NCBI GenBank assembly: GCA_905339275.1
Contig: CAJPFK010000038.1
Span: forward strand, 124,001 to 188,000
Length of the DNA stretch: 64,000 bases
Reading direction: 5' to 3'
Source of the DNA: Methylophilaceae bacterium
GTDB taxonomy: Bacteria; Pseudomonadota; Gammaproteobacteria; Burkholderiales; Methylophilaceae
Part shown: in pieces, positions 1-10,228 of the stretch
Layout: the number at the start of each line of letters is the position of its first letter
Position numbering within the stretch: position 1 is the stretch's first letter
Made by a program: the position numbers and the translations under genes
The notes under the pieces: generated by a model
The model's database searches: none
Seen by the model: only the letters and a program-made list of their open reading frames with translations
Told to the model about the DNA's origin: nothing

Positions 1-272
1 GGCCTGCCCAGTGACCTGAATGGGTCAGCGGACTGCCAATCAGGTTGTGAGAGAATACCGACACGAAAACCCTGCGCTTCCAGCAGGCGTCCCACCAGCG
101 CCATGCCGAAACTGGGGTGATCGATGTAGGCATCGCCTGTCACCAGAATAATGTCGCAGCTATCCCAGCCCAGCGCATCCATTTCTGCGCGGCTCATGGG
201 CAGGACTGGTGCCGTGCCGAAACGTTTGGCCCAATACGGGCGATAACTGTTGATCAGACGTGGGATTTGCAT
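1..272 (-). CDS. YgiQ-family radical SAM protein, N-terminal part (runs off the window)
   Basis: Only the first 90 codons are present; the gene continues beyond base 1. Translation from the ATG at 272 gives a YgiQ/UPF0313-like N-terminus, with WAKRFGTAP, a [18 protein letters not shown]-type stretch and [16 protein letters not shown]. Family members are large (about 650-750 residue) radical SAM proteins with a B12-binding-like N-terminal region; the radical SAM cysteines would lie outside the window. The substrate of the family is unknown to me. The identification rests on recalled similarity of this conserved N-terminus. Confidence 0.8.
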   Translation of the reverse strand, partial: MQIPRLINSYRPYWAKRFGTAPVLPMSRAEMDALGWDSCDIILVTGDAYIDHPSFGMALVGRLLEAQGFRVGILSQPDWQSADPFRSLGR

Positions 273-658
273 AACGTAAATATCTCAATAAGTTGAGTAT
301 TTTACTCTGGATTCGATGCGGCACAAAACGAGATTTGGCGCAAAATTATGGATTACTCAGGTATCCCTCAAATGCGTTGTTATGGTTAGCTTAACTATGA
401 AATAATCGGACAGCCAACAATTTGAATAAATTCAGGGCCTATTCACACTAAATTTTTTGCAAATGCGTTCCCTGACATCATGACAAATTCAAGACATAGA
501 GTGGAGCCAATACCCACTCCCCTGGCAAGCAAGGGAATGCCACATTCGGCGTCTGTCCGGGCTTATCCGGAAGAACGAGCCGCCGAGCGCGCTATGGTGT
601 TACGGCCGCCCATCGCATTTGAAAATCAAGTGTGCGCGAGCCCTGAAAAACTGCACCG
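273..658. other. Gene-free stretch between divergent ygiQ-like and GGDEF/EAL genes
   Basis: This 386-base region separates two divergently read genes and must hold their promoters. It is AT-rich up to about 480 and then becomes as GC-rich as the coding DNA. A 61-codon frame at 480-665 has no recognisable protein and runs into the next gene in another frame, so I do not call it. I saw no riboswitch, terminator or convincing promoter. Confidence 0.4.
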
Positions 659-3478
659 ATGTTAAAAAAACTCTCGACCCTCTGGCGCTTCCTGCTGCCC
701 GTCCTGATCCTGCTGATTATCGCGGCATTCGGCCTGACATGGCAGCAGACCAACCAGCAACTGGTCACCATCGAGGAAAATGCAAAGCAGCAAGCCGGCG
801 CACTCTCACGTTTATTGAATGTCACGGATGTGCTGGTCAGCGAACAGGCGGATACTGCCATGCAATTGCTGCAAAACCGCAGCTACACCCTGGGGCAGCC
901 GGGAATCAGGGGGACCGGGGAGATAGGCGGGAAATCGTTGCCCAACCTGGTTTTTGGCGAGACGGCCCAGGCCAATACATTCGAGCTCGTCGACACCATC
1001 AGCAAGGACCTTGGCGGGACAGCCACCCTGTTTGTCAAGCACGGGGAAGGGTTTTACCGCATTTCCACCAACGTCAGGAAACCGGACGGCAGCCGGGCAG
1101 TCGGCACTCAACTGGACCCCGCCGGCAAGGCAATCGCAGCCATAAAGGAAGGAAAAATGTTCCGTGGCATGGTGGACATCCTCGGCACGCCTTACATTAC
1201 ACGCTACGATCCGATGCTGGATAGCATGGGCAACATCATCGGTGCCTGGTATATCGGATACAAGGTCGATATGCAGGTCATCCGCGAAGCCGTAGAGAAC
1301 GCGCATTATCTGCAAACCGGCTTCGTCAGCGTTCAGGACGAATATGGCAACATTCGCTTTTCCTCAAAGCACCTGGGCACCGAGTTCGTCAGTGACATCA
1401 TCAACAACCGGCCATCAAGCTGGATGCTGGTTGAAGAATATGTCGAAAAATGGGGATTCAAAATCACCGTTGCCTACCCGCTCAGTGAAGCCTACCTGGT
1501 CGGCTGGGCCAATTCCCTGTTCGTCATCAGTGAGTCGACCTTGCTCGGCGTCCTGCTGATTATCATTATTCTCTGGCAACTCCGGCGCCTGGTGCTGGAC
1601 CCTATTGGCGGCGATCCGGCGCTGGCGATCGAAGTCGTGCAGAAAATCGCTTCCGGCAACCTGAATCGCGACGGACTGAAAGCCAAACCGGGCACACTGA
1701 TGGCCAATGTCCTGAGCATGCGCAGGAAACTAAGGGATATGGTCAATGCGCTGCAGGAAAATGCCGATCGCATGCGCCTTTCCGCCAGTGTGTTCGGCCA
1801 CGCGCATGACGGTATTTTCATCACGGACGCAGACTCGCGCATCGTCGAAATCAATCCGGCCTTCACCCAGATCAGCGGCTACTCAAGAGAGGATGCGATA
1901 GGCCGGACGCCAGCCGAGCTGAATTTTGCCTGCAACGAGCCGAATTTCTTCGATTACCTGTGGCAGAACACGGCCAGCGCCGGCGACTGGAAAGGAGAAA
2001 CCGAGAACCGGCGCAATAACGGGGACGTATATGTCGCCTCGCTCGATCTGTTCGTCGTGCGTAACGAGGAAACAAGGGAGGTTAGCCATTATGTCGGGGT
2101 TTTCTCCGATATCACATCCGACATGGCACACCGGGAAAACCTGGAGCATATGGCCTATCACGATCCGTTGACCCAGTTGCCGAATCGCACATTGCTGTCC
2201 GATCGCCTGCAGCAGGCGCTTGCCCACGCGATGCGTACCGGAGAACTGCTCGCCATCTGTTATTTCGACCTGGACGACTTCAAGGAAGTCAACGATGCGC
2301 TGGGCCATGAGGCCGGAGACCAGTTGCTTGTCGAATTCTCGCATCGCATGCGCTCCTGCCTGAGGGAAACCGATACCATCGCACGCATGGGCGGTGACGA
2401 ATTCGCCATGCTGCTCTGCGGCCTCGACTCCATCGATGAATGCGAGATGGCACTCAACCGCCTGCTGGTCGTGATCAATTCGCCGTTCAGCATCGACGGC
2501 CATATCGCCAATGTCTCCGCAAGCATAGGCTACACCCTCTTCCCCTACGACAACTCCACGGCCGACACCCTGTTACGCCACGCGGATCATGCCATGTACC
2601 AGGCCAAGATCAATGGCGGACGCAGCCATCACCTGTTCGATGCCGAGCATGACCGCTTCACGCGCGGCCAGAGGCAGGAACGCGAAAGAATCGAAGCCGC
2701 ACTGGCCAACAACGAACTCTGCCTTTACTATCAACCCAAGGTGGACATGCAGCGCGGGCAGGTGGTCAGCATGGAGGCATTGATACGCTGGCAGCATCCG
2801 GAGTTGGGGCTGCGTTCACCGAACGACTTCCTACCGCAGATCGAGCATACCGATTTTGTCATTTCGCTGGGCGAGTGGGTCATACTGGAAGCCCTGCGCC
2901 AGATGAGCTATTGGCAGAGAGCCGGACTGCATATTCCCGTAAGCGTCAATATCGCGGCACGCCACTTGATGCAGTCAAACTTCGCCGTCAGATTGGCGGA
3001 ACTGCTGAATCTCTATCCGGAAGTCAGCCCCAGCAAGCTGGAACTTGAAATTACCGAAACGGCCGTGATCGAGGATATTTCGGGAGTGACGCAAATCATG
3101 CATAGCTGCAGAATGCTGGGAATCACGTTTGCATTGGACGACTTCGGGGTCGGCTACTCCTCACTGACCTATCTCAGGCGCCTGCCGATCGATATCATCA
3201 AGATCGACCAGTCTTTCGTCCGCGACATGCTGCACGACAGCGACGACCTGGCACTTATCGCCGGGGTCATCAGCCTGAGCCGTGAATTCGGCCGCAGCGT
3301 CATTGCAGAAGGGGTTGAATCTGCCGAACATGGCGTACAACTGTTGCGCATGGGCTGTAACCTGGCGCAAGGCTATGGTATTGCACGCCCCATGCCTGCC
3401 GACCAGGTGGAAGACTGGATTAAATCCTACGAACCGGACAAGAACTGGAAACAGACAAGTTGGCAGCTCAGCAATTAA
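659..3478 (+). CDS. Membrane Cache-PAS-GGDEF-EAL cyclic-di-GMP signalling protein
   Basis: A 939-residue protein. A membrane helix near residues 10-30 and a second near 283-305 enclose a periplasmic Cache-type sensor domain, with a GTATLFVKHGEGFYRIST-like core. A short HAMP-like linker, a PAS domain (about 375-490), GGDEF (about 495-660) and EAL (about 680-930) follow. The GGDEF motif is intact near residue 578. The EAL signature (MEALIRW, near 705), EITET, DDFGVGYSSL and AEGVE are also present, so both cyclase and phosphodiesterase activity are possible; in such tandem proteins one activity often dominates and the sequence does not say which. The Cache domain suggests a small-molecule ligand. 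It stands alone; aat begins 70 bases downstream. Confidence 0.9.
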   Translation: MLKKLSTLWRFLLPVLILLIIAAFGLTWQQTNQQLVTIEENAKQQAGALSRLLNVTDVLVSEQADTAMQLLQNRSYTLGQPGIRGTGEIGGKSLPNLVFGETAQANTFELVDTISKDLGGTATLFVKHGEGFYRISTNVRKPDGSRAVGTQLDPAGKAIAAIKEGKMFRGMVDILGTPYITRYDPMLDSMGNIIGAWYIGYKVDMQVIREAVENAHYLQTGFVSVQDEYGNIRFSSKHLGTEFVSDIINNRPSSWMLVEEYVEKWGFKITVAYPLSEAYLVGWANSLFVISESTLLGVLLIIIILWQLRRLVLDPIGGDPALAIEVVQKIASGNLNRDGLKAKPGTLMANVLSMRRKLRDMVNALQENADRMRLSASVFGHAHDGIFITDADSRIVEINPAFTQISGYSREDAIGRTPAELNFACNEPNFFDYLWQNTASAGDWKGETENRRNNGDVYVASLDLFVVRNEETREVSHYVGVFSDITSDMAHRENLEHMAYHDPLTQLPNRTLLSDRLQQALAHAMRTGELLAICYFDLDDFKEVNDALGHEAGDQLLVEFSHRMRSCLRETDTIARMGGDEFAMLLCGLDSIDECEMALNRLLVVINSPFSIDGHIANVSASIGYTLFPYDNSTADTLLRHADHAMYQAKINGGRSHHLFDAEHDRFTRGQRQERERIEAALANNELCLYYQPKVDMQRGQVVSMEALIRWQHPELGLRSPNDFLPQIEHTDFVISLGEWVILEALRQMSYWQRAGLHIPVSVNIAARHLMQSNFAVRLAELLNLYPEVSPSKLELEITETAVIEDISGVTQIMHSCRMLGITFALDDFGVGYSSLTYLRRLPIDIIKIDQSFVRDMLHDSDDLALIAGVISLSREFGRSVIAEGVESAEHGVQLLRMGCNLAQGYGIARPMPADQVEDWIKSYEPDKNWKQTSWQLSN

Positions 3479-3548
3479 TCCAACCCTGCCAGGACGGCAT
3501 CTGCGGGATGCGCCGGCCCGCGCAGCGGATATCATTACCGATACCGAC

Positions 3549-4238
3549 GTGAGCAACACCTACATCCAATTACCCGGCGGCCGTGTCGCCGTTCTGGGTG
3601 CCAGTACGCCGTTCCCGCCCATCGATCACGCACTGGAAGAACCGAACGGCTTGCTGGCGATAGGCGGCGACCTGTCCGTCGAACGCCTTCTGGGCGCCTA
3701 CGCGCAAGGCATTTTTCCCTGGTTCAGCGAAGGGCAACCCATACTCTGGTGGAGCCCGGGACCGCGTATGGTGTTATATCCGGAAGAACTGAAAATATCC
3801 CGCTCCCTCGCCAGAAGGCTGAAACGCCGTGATTATGAAATACGCGCCGACACCGCCTTCCGGCAGGTCATGCAAGCCTGCGCCCGTGCACCCAGACCCG
3901 GTCAGGACGGCACCTGGATCACCGAGCCCATGATAGACGCCTATACGCGCCTGCATGAGGCAGGCTATGCGCACAGCACTGAAACCTGGATCGACGGCAA
4001 ATTGGCGGGCGGCGTATATGGCATAGCCATCGGCAGGATGTTCTATGGCGAATCAATGTTTCATGAAACCGCCAACGCCTCAAAAATCGCGTTCGTGCAT
4101 CTGGTGCACGACCTCAAGGCGCGCGGGTTCGGCCTGATTGACTGCCAGATGAAGACAGCGCACCTTGCCTCCCTCGGAGCAAGGGAAATAGCCCGCAAAG
4201 ATTTTTTACAGCAACTAACGGAATTGATACAGTGCTGA
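3549..4238 (+). CDS. aat: Leucyl/phenylalanyl-tRNA--protein transferase
   Basis: Transfers Leu or Phe from aminoacyl-tRNA to proteins with N-terminal Lys or Arg, marking them for ClpS/ClpAP degradation (N-end rule). The core motifs GLLAIGGDLS, AYAQGIFPWF, WWSPGPRMVL and YGESMFHE fit the Aat family. The frame is open from 3282, inside the previous gene. The family N-terminus best fits the GTG at 3549 (then SNTYIQLP), giving 229 residues against a usual size near 230; no strong ribosome-binding site is visible there. The stop is 31 bases before bpt, the second N-end-rule transferase, so the two are probably co-transcribed. Confidence 0.93.
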   Translation: MSNTYIQLPGGRVAVLGASTPFPPIDHALEEPNGLLAIGGDLSVERLLGAYAQGIFPWFSEGQPILWWSPGPRMVLYPEELKISRSLARRLKRRDYEIRADTAFRQVMQACARAPRPGQDGTWITEPMIDAYTRLHEAGYAHSTETWIDGKLAGGVYGIAIGRMFYGESMFHETANASKIAFVHLVHDLKARGFGLIDCQMKTAHLASLGAREIARKDFLQQLTELIQC

Positions 4239-4269
4239 CAGACTCCAACAAATTCGAGTCCGGACGACC

Positions 4270-4998
4270 ATGACACTTCCAAACGACGCACCGCTACAGA
4301 AGATACAATTCTATGCCACCACGCCCTATAGTTGCGGGTATCTGGAAGGCAGGATGGCGCAATCCCTGATCGCGGCGCCACATCACCTGATTGACGCCCA
4401 TACCTACAGCGGCCTGATCCAGCTTGGTTTCAGGCGTAGCGGCAAATTTGCCTACAGGCCGCATTGTGAAAACTGCAGTGCCTGCATACCGGTCCGCATC
4501 CCTGTCGCCGATTTCATGCCCAACCGCAGCCAACGCCGCTCATGGAAACAGCATCAGAACCTTGCCGTCGCCATTCTGCCGCTGGACTTTAACGAAGAAC
4601 ACTTCTCGCTCTATCAGGCCTACCAGGCCGCACGGCACAGCGGAGATGCCAATGAACCGGATTCGGAAGATCAATACCGTAATTTTCTCGTACAAAGCAA
4701 TGTTGAAAGCATGCTGATCGAGTTCCGCCATGATGGCGTGCTGAAGATGGTCAGCGTAGTCGATCTCGTGCGTGACGGCGTCTCTGCGGTTTACACCTTT
4801 TACGACACCGGCGACAGCGCAAGCAACTATGGCACATTCAACGTGCTCTGGCTAATCGACTGGACGCGCAGCCTGAAGCTGCCTTATCTTTACCTGGGCT
4901 ACTGGATAGCAGACAGCCGCAAGATGTCCTATAAAAAGAATTTCAAGCCGCTGGAAGCCCTGATCGAAGGAGAGTGGCAACCCGCCGGTCTTGAATAA
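4270..4998 (+). CDS. bpt: Aspartate/glutamate leucyltransferase (Bpt)
   Basis: A 242-residue protein of the Ate1/Bpt family, which in bacteria attaches Leu to N-terminal Asp or Glu. The family pattern is clear: an N-terminal YATTPYSCGYL segment with its conserved Cys, the paired cysteines CENCSACIPVRI, and the C-terminal LYLGYWI and MSYKKNFKPLE motifs. Together with aat upstream it completes the bacterial branch that creates primary destabilising residues. A hairpin lies about 70 bases after the stop. Confidence 0.93.
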   Translation: MTLPNDAPLQKIQFYATTPYSCGYLEGRMAQSLIAAPHHLIDAHTYSGLIQLGFRRSGKFAYRPHCENCSACIPVRIPVADFMPNRSQRRSWKQHQNLAVAILPLDFNEEHFSLYQAYQAARHSGDANEPDSEDQYRNFLVQSNVESMLIEFRHDGVLKMVSVVDLVRDGVSAVYTFYDTGDSASNYGTFNVLWLIDWTRSLKLPYLYLGYWIADSRKMSYKKNFKPLEALIEGEWQPAGLE

Positions 4999-5068
4999 CA
5001 AACCGATTACATCGTTATTGAACTTTATGCGCCGGTTCCAATCCTATTCGTTGTCATCTCCCTGCAAG

Positions 5069-5108
5069 CGGCGTTTTAATGTGGATTCAACCCTGCATTA
5101 AAGCGCCG
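5069..5108 (+). terminator. Hairpin after bpt, no T-tract
   Basis: Thirteen-base arms at 5069-5081 and 5096-5108 pair with one G-T wobble around a 14-base loop. No run of T follows, so it is a weak terminator or an RNA-stabilising structure rather than a canonical intrinsic terminator. It lies between bpt and tyrA. Confidence 0.4.
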
Positions 5109-5196
5109 TATTTGCTTCCGGCGTTCATGCCGCCCTGTACCGGATCATCCGCTACTCGCATGTTACAATCCGCTTTTTGCAATCGGGCGCCACAGC

Positions 5197-6072
5197 TTGA
5201 AAAAACTCGTCATATTCGGTGTAGGCTTGATAGGAGGATCGCTGGCGCTGGCGCTTAAGCGCGCACTGCCTGGCCTTCACATCGTCGGTATCGGGCGTTC
5301 CGGCGAGAGCCTGCAAACGGCGCTGGACCTGGGTGTGATCGATGCCATCGCCAGCCGGCCCGAGCAGGCAATCGCGGATGCAGACATCGCAGTCATCGCC
5401 GCCCCCGTCGCACAGACACCTGCCATACTGCAACTGATCGCACCCCATCTTGGGCCCGGCACCATCATCACCGACGTCGGCAGCACAAAGTCGGACGTCA
5501 TCGCCCATGCGCGCGCATCACTGGGGGACAGTTTTCCCCGCTTCGTCCCCGGCCACCCGATTGCAGGTGCCGAACAAAGCGGCGTCACGGCTGCGCGTGC
5601 CGATCTGTTCGAGGGCAGGAATATCGTCCTCACCCCGGAACCGGAAACCGACCAACGGGCCGTGAACCTCGTCCGGGACATGTGGCGCAAGACTGGCGCC
5701 AATGTCGTGGATATGTCGGCCAGCCATCACGACAACATTTTCGCTGCCGTCAGCCACCTGCCCCATCTGCTTGCATTTGCCCTGGTCGACGACCTTGCCT
5801 CGCGCCTGAATGCAGAAGAACTTTTCAATTTTGCTGCCAGCGGTTTCCGCGACTTCACTCGGATTGCCGGCAGCTCGCCCGAAATGTGGCGAGACATCAG
5901 CCTTGCCAACAGGACGGCGCTGCTGTCAGAGATCGATGCCTACCAGCAGTCCCTGGCGACATTGCGCCATTTGCTGGAATCCAGGGATGGCCAGGGCCTG
6001 CAAACGATGTTCGAACGGGCCAGCCAGGCCCGCAATGCATGGGCATATCAACAATCCAAGAAGTCTTCATAG
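5197..6072 (+). CDS. tyrA: Prephenate dehydrogenase
   Basis: Oxidative decarboxylation of prephenate to 4-hydroxyphenylpyruvate in tyrosine synthesis; cytosolic. The 291-residue protein starts with a Rossmann motif (IFGVGLIGGSLALAL) and has the family segments DVGSTK, PGHPIAGAEQSG and HLPHLLAFAL. The start is a TTG at 5197; no ATG in frame keeps the nucleotide-binding strand. The arginine-rich extensions of cyclohexadienyl fusions and an ACT domain are absent. aroA begins on the base after the stop, so translation is probably coupled. Confidence 0.92.
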   Translation: MKKLVIFGVGLIGGSLALALKRALPGLHIVGIGRSGESLQTALDLGVIDAIASRPEQAIADADIAVIAAPVAQTPAILQLIAPHLGPGTIITDVGSTKSDVIAHARASLGDSFPRFVPGHPIAGAEQSGVTAARADLFEGRNIVLTPEPETDQRAVNLVRDMWRKTGANVVDMSASHHDNIFAAVSHLPHLLAFALVDDLASRLNAEELFNFAASGFRDFTRIAGSSPEMWRDISLANRTALLSEIDAYQQSLATLRHLLESRDGQGLQTMFERASQARNAWAYQQSKKSS

Positions 6073-7362
6073 ATGCACACACTGAATCTGAATCCTGCAA
6101 CCAGGGCCGCAGGGGAAATCACACTACCCGGTTCGAAGAGCATTTCCAACCGCACCCTGTTGCTTGCCGCGCTGGCAACAGGCACGACAGACATCCACGA
6201 ACTGCTGGATTCCGACGACGTGGCGCGCATGCTGGAAGCACTTAGGATACTGGGAGTACCGCTGGAACAAACCGCCGGGCATGACTGGCGGGTCACAGGA
6301 ACCGGCGGCCATTTCCCGGTCAGGGAAGCCGACCTTTTCATGGGCAATGCCGGCACTGCCATCCGCCCGCTGACGGCTGCGCTCGCGCTTTCCGGCGGGC
6401 ACTACCGGTTATCGGGCGTGCCTCGCATGCACGAGCGGCCGATAGGCGACCTGGTCGATGCCTTGCGCCAGGCCGGCGCGAATATCGAATACCTCGGCAA
6501 CCAGGGGTTTCCGCCGCTCAGGATTGCACCGGGCAACATTCATGTCAGCCAGCCGATCAAGGTGCGTGGCAATGTTTCCAGCCAGTTTCTCACCGCCCTG
6601 CTCATGGCACTGCCGCTGACCGGGAAATCCGCCCGCATCGAAGTCATCGGCGAGCTGATTTCCAAGCCCTATATCGAAATCACGCTCAACCTGATGCGGC
6701 GTTTCGGCGTCAACGTCGAGCGCGATGGCTGGCAAAGCTTCAGCATTCCGGCAAATAGCGCATACCAGAGCCCGCAAAGCATCTTCGTCGAGGGCGATGC
6801 CTCCTCCGCATCCTATTTCCTGGCAGCGGGCGCCATCGGCGGCGGGCCCGTGCGGGTCAAAGGTATCGGCCGCGACAGTATCCAGGGCGACGTAAGATTC
6901 TGCGAAGCATTGGAACTGATGGGCTCCAACATCCGTTTCGGTGAGAACTGGATCGAATGCAGCGCCGGCAAGGGCAAGCTGAAAGCCATCGACCTGGATT
7001 GCAACCATATCCCCGATGCTGCCATGACCTTGGCGACCGCGGCGCTTTTTGCCGACGGCACGAGCAGGCTGAGGAATATCGCGAGCTGGCGCGTCAAGGA
7101 AACCGACAGGCTGTCCGCCATGGCAACCGAGCTACAGAAAGTCGGGGCAAAGGTTGAAGAAGGCCCCGACTACCTGGTGATTACGCCGCCGGAAAAACTG
7201 AGGCCGAACGCGGCAATCGACACTTATGACGATCACCGCATGGCCATGTGTTTCTCGCTGGTCGCGCTCGGCAATACGCCGGTGACAATTAATGACCCGG
7301 ACTGTGTCGCCAAAACCTTTCCGGATTATTTCGAGCGATTTGCCGCCATACTGAGTCACTGA
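6073..7362 (+). CDS. aroA: 3-phosphoshikimate 1-carboxyvinyltransferase (EPSP synthase)
   Basis: Transfers enolpyruvyl from PEP to shikimate-3-phosphate in the shikimate pathway. The 429 residues show the expected landmarks: [10 protein letters not shown] at the N-terminus, [12 protein letters not shown] in the PEP-binding region, RVKETDRL, and the C-terminal DHRMAM. The glycine and proline of GNAGTAIRP are as in the ordinary, glyphosate-sensitive class. It abuts tyrA and overlaps the tail of the opposite-strand DUF2061 gene by 7 bases. Confidence 0.95.
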   Translation: MHTLNLNPATRAAGEITLPGSKSISNRTLLLAALATGTTDIHELLDSDDVARMLEALRILGVPLEQTAGHDWRVTGTGGHFPVREADLFMGNAGTAIRPLTAALALSGGHYRLSGVPRMHERPIGDLVDALRQAGANIEYLGNQGFPPLRIAPGNIHVSQPIKVRGNVSSQFLTALLMALPLTGKSARIEVIGELISKPYIEITLNLMRRFGVNVERDGWQSFSIPANSAYQSPQSIFVEGDASSASYFLAAGAIGGGPVRVKGIGRDSIQGDVRFCEALELMGSNIRFGENWIECSAGKGKLKAIDLDCNHIPDAAMTLATAALFADGTSRLRNIASWRVKETDRLSAMATELQKVGAKVEEGPDYLVITPPEKLRPNAAIDTYDDHRMAMCFSLVALGNTPVTINDPDCVAKTFPDYFERFAAILSH

Positions 7363-7565
7363 TGCACATGAAAAATCTCGAGGCCGTCCAGCCCGCCCTG
7401 CTCGATCTTCTGCCAGATTTTTTCATGGAAGAAGTAGGCAGCCGCATTGCAGGCCGGTTCGACCAGCGCAATCGCGCCTCCAACGGCCACGCTGCCGGTA
7501 AGCGCGTAACCGACAGCAAACGCAGTGCCAAAGTGCACTGCTGCGAAACCCAGTGTTTTTGCCAT
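7356..7565 (-). CDS. DUF2061-like small membrane protein
   Basis: A 69-residue protein with two hydrophobic stretches (about 5-30 and 33-48) and the pattern [32 protein letters not shown] and [11 protein letters not shown], which I recognise as DUF2061. The frame opens further upstream, but the family N-terminus begins at the ATG at 7565, where an AGGA-type site lies at a usable distance. It faces aroA tail to tail, overlapping by 7 bases, and its upstream side looks toward cmk. Function unknown. Confidence 0.72.
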   Translation of the reverse strand: MAKTLGFAAVHFGTAFAVGYALTGSVAVGGAIALVEPACNAAAYFFHEKIWQKIEQGGLDGLEIFHVHQ

Positions 7566-7668
7566 GATGCCGATCCTGTCGCTGTTCAAGGTGTTGTCAT
7601 GATGAACCGGGCATGCCAATAGTACAAATTGATTGTTGAAATAAAAACGATAGTTATTGTCAATTAAA

Positions 7669-8343
7669 ATGACGTATACATCCCACATCCCGGTTATCGC
7701 CATCGATGGCCCTTCCGCTTCCGGCAAAGGCACGGTGGCCCAGCATGTCGCAAGACAACTGGGCTATCATTACCTGGATTCCGGCGCGCTGTACCGGCTG
7801 GTGGCACTGGCGGCAAGGCACGTGAATATGTCCTGGCAGAATGCCGGTGCATTGGCGACTATGGCCCTGGAACTCGATATCCGCTTCGTTGATGACCGCA
7901 TCATGCTGAATGGGCAGGATGTCAGCGAAGAAGTGCGCAGCGAGGAGATAGGCAAGGGCGCGTCAGAAGTCGCCGTGCACCCCGAGGTCAGGGCCGCCCT
8001 GCTTGACTTGCAGCACAGCTTCCGCAAGCCGCCAGGGCTGGTGGCTGATGGACGTGACATGGCCACCGTGGTTTTCCCCGATGCAGCCACCAAGATTTTT
8101 CTCACCGCAACTGCCGAGGTAAGGGCCGAACGTCGTTATAAGCAGTTGATGGAAAAAGGAAAGCATGCTAACCTGCGCGATATTCTGCATGATTTACAGT
8201 TGCGCGATGCGAGAGACAGTCAACGGACTGCAGCACCATTGCAGCAAAGCGCAGATGCAATACTGCTTGAGACCAGCCAGCTTTCCATCGAAGAGGCTGT
8301 CAAGTTTATCATCGAGGCCGCTGGACAGCAGCATGCGCATTGA
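7669..8343 (+). CDS. cmk: Cytidylate kinase
   Basis: Phosphorylates CMP and dCMP with ATP. The 224-residue protein starts with a P-loop (IDGPSASGKGTVAQ) and has YLDSGALYR, GRDMATVVFPDA and RAERRYKQL, as expected for bacterial Cmk. The frame can also start at a TTG at 7657, but the ATG at 7669 sits at the usual family N-terminus. The aroA-cmk-rpsA-ihfB order is the normal betaproteobacterial arrangement. Confidence 0.95.
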   Translation: MTYTSHIPVIAIDGPSASGKGTVAQHVARQLGYHYLDSGALYRLVALAARHVNMSWQNAGALATMALELDIRFVDDRIMLNGQDVSEEVRSEEIGKGASEVAVHPEVRAALLDLQHSFRKPPGLVADGRDMATVVFPDAATKIFLTATAEVRAERRYKQLMEKGKHANLRDILHDLQLRDARDSQRTAAPLQQSADAILLETSQLSIEEAVKFIIEAAGQQHAH

Positions 8344-8425
8344 TGCAGGTAGCTTGATTCTGGATCAATTCCAGTACCAATTAGTAGTACAGTAGTACCG
8401 GATTGTCGGTGTAGTTTGTATTGGC

Positions 8426-8458
8426 GTCATGGACTCCACAAGTTCATGGCTTTTTTAA
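8426..8458 (+). terminator. Terminator-like hairpin in the cmk-rpsA gap
   Basis: Arms at 8426-8434 and 8442-8450 form a 9-base stem (two wobbles) with a 7-base loop, followed by six T at 8451-8456. A second small hairpin with five-base arms at 8464-8468 and 8475-8479 follows. Both lie 20-75 bases before rpsA, so the first may end cmk transcripts or act as a leader attenuator if an rpsA promoter lies upstream of it. Confidence 0.55.
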
Positions 8459-8500
8459 TTTTCCCCGCTGCTAGGCGGGATATTACTAGGTAATTTTTTA

Positions 8501-10216
8501 ATGGCTAATGTTTCCACAACCCCATCTTCCTCAATGGAAAGTTTTGCAGCATTGTTCGAGGAAAGTCTTGCCCGCCAGGAAATGCGCTCTGGCGAAGTCA
8601 TCACTGCCGAAGTCATTTCTGTCGATTCCGATTTCGTTATCGTCAATGCCGGCCTCAAATCCGAGAGCGTGATCAATACCGCCGAGTTCCGCGATGACCA
8701 GGGCAATATCGAAGTCAGCGTAGGCGACTTCGTCAAGGTCGCCATCGAAAAACTCGAAGACGGCTACGGCTCTACCGTACTTTCCCGCGACAAGGCGAAG
8801 AAGATGCAGGCATGGCTCGACCTGGAAGACGCGATGAATGAAGCCCGCGTCATCAAGGGTATGGTCAATGGTCGCGTCAAGGGCGGCCTGACCGTCATGG
8901 TCAACGGCATTCGTGCATTCCTGCCGGGTTCGCTGGTTGATTTGCGCCCTGTGAAAGACACCACTCCATTCGAAAACAAGGAATGGGATTTCAAGGTGAT
9001 CAAACTGGACCGCAAGCGTAACAACGTTGTGGTTTCCCGCCGTGCCGTGCTGGAAGAAAGCATGGGCGCAGACCGCGAAGCGCTGCTCGACTCCCTGAAG
9101 GAAGGCGCAGTAGTCAAGGGCATCGTCAAGAACATCACCGACTACGGCGCATTCGTCGACCTCGGCGGCATTGACGGCCTGCTGCATATTACCGACCTGG
9201 CATGGCGCCGCGTCAAGCATCCATCCGAGGTGCTGACCGTTGGCGAGGAAGTTGAAGCCAAGATACTCAAGTTCGATCAGGAAAAGAACCGCGTATCCCT
9301 CGGTATCAAGCAACTGGGCGATGACCCATGGGTTGCATTGAGCCGCCGTTACCCGGTAGGCACCCGCCTGTTCGGCAAGGTCACCAACCTGACCGACTAC
9401 GGTGCATTCGTTGAAATCGAGCCAGGCATCGAAGGCCTGGTCCACGTTTCCGAAATGGATTGGACCAACAAGAACGTGCATCCAGCCAAGATCGCCCAAT
9501 TGGGTGACGAAGTTGAAGTCATGATTCTTGAAATTGATGAAGACCGCCGCCGCCTCTCCCTGGGCATGAAGCAATGCCAGGCCAACCCATGGGATGATTT
9601 TGCGGCAACCCACAAGAAGGGTGACAAAGTCAGCGGCCAGATCAAGTCCATTACCGACTTCGGTGTATTCATCGGCTTGCCGGGCGGTATCGACGGCCTG
9701 ATTCACCTGTCCGATCTTTCATGGAACCAGACCGGCGAAGAAGCCATCCGCAACTTCAAGAAGGGCGATGAAGTTCAGGCCGTGGTGTTGGCCATCGATG
9801 TCGAGAAGGAACGCATCTCACTGGGCGTCAAACAGATGGATAGCGACCCGTTCAATGCCTACACTGCAATCAATGACAAGGGCGCCATCGTTAAGGGCAC
9901 TGTCAAGGCGATTGAAGAAAAAGGCGCTGTCATTACCTTAGATGACGAAGTCGAAGGTTATATACGCGCTTCTGAAATCTCCAAGGAAAAGGTCACGGAC
10001 GTTGGCGCCGTGCTGAAGGAAGGCGAAGAGATTGAAGCGCGCATCGTTAACGTGGATCGCAAGAACCGTACGATTAATTTATCCATCAAGGCGAAAGATC
10101 AGGCTGAAGAAGCAGATGCCATGCAGAAATTCAGCGCTGATAACGGAGGCACTGCAGGCACCACGAATCTCGGTGCACTGCTGAAGGCTAAACTTGACGG
10201 CAAAAACAACGAATAA
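8501..10216 (+). CDS. rpsA: 30S ribosomal protein S1
   Basis: A 571-residue protein with six S1 RNA-binding repeats. The repeats are visible as recurring [40 protein letters not shown] and [21 protein letters not shown] blocks with [21 protein letters not shown] ends. S1 lets the ribosome bind weakly structured mRNAs with poor Shine-Dalgarno sites. Its own start has only AGG about 10 bases upstream in a U-rich context behind hairpins, resembling the autoregulated rpsA leader of enterobacteria. ihfB follows after 12 bases. Confidence 0.97.
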   Translation: MANVSTTPSSSMESFAALFEESLARQEMRSGEVITAEVISVDSDFVIVNAGLKSESVINTAEFRDDQGNIEVSVGDFVKVAIEKLEDGYGSTVLSRDKAKKMQAWLDLEDAMNEARVIKGMVNGRVKGGLTVMVNGIRAFLPGSLVDLRPVKDTTPFENKEWDFKVIKLDRKRNNVVVSRRAVLEESMGADREALLDSLKEGAVVKGIVKNITDYGAFVDLGGIDGLLHITDLAWRRVKHPSEVLTVGEEVEAKILKFDQEKNRVSLGIKQLGDDPWVALSRRYPVGTRLFGKVTNLTDYGAFVEIEPGIEGLVHVSEMDWTNKNVHPAKIAQLGDEVEVMILEIDEDRRRLSLGMKQCQANPWDDFAATHKKGDKVSGQIKSITDFGVFIGLPGGIDGLIHLSDLSWNQTGEEAIRNFKKGDEVQAVVLAIDVEKERISLGVKQMDSDPFNAYTAINDKGAIVKGTVKAIEEKGAVITLDDEVEGYIRASEISKEKVTDVGAVLKEGEEIEARIVNVDRKNRTINLSIKAKDQAEEADAMQKFSADNGGTAGTTNLGALLKAKLDGKNNE

Positions 10217-10228
10217 GGCAATCTGGCC

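Noticed and set aside
480-665. Small 61-codon frame before the GGDEF/EAL gene
   Set aside because: No ribosome site or family resemblance, and it overlaps the next gene.
8531-9706. 391-codon frame antisense to rpsA
   Set aside because: Shadow of the repeated S1 domains; no independent start signal or motif.
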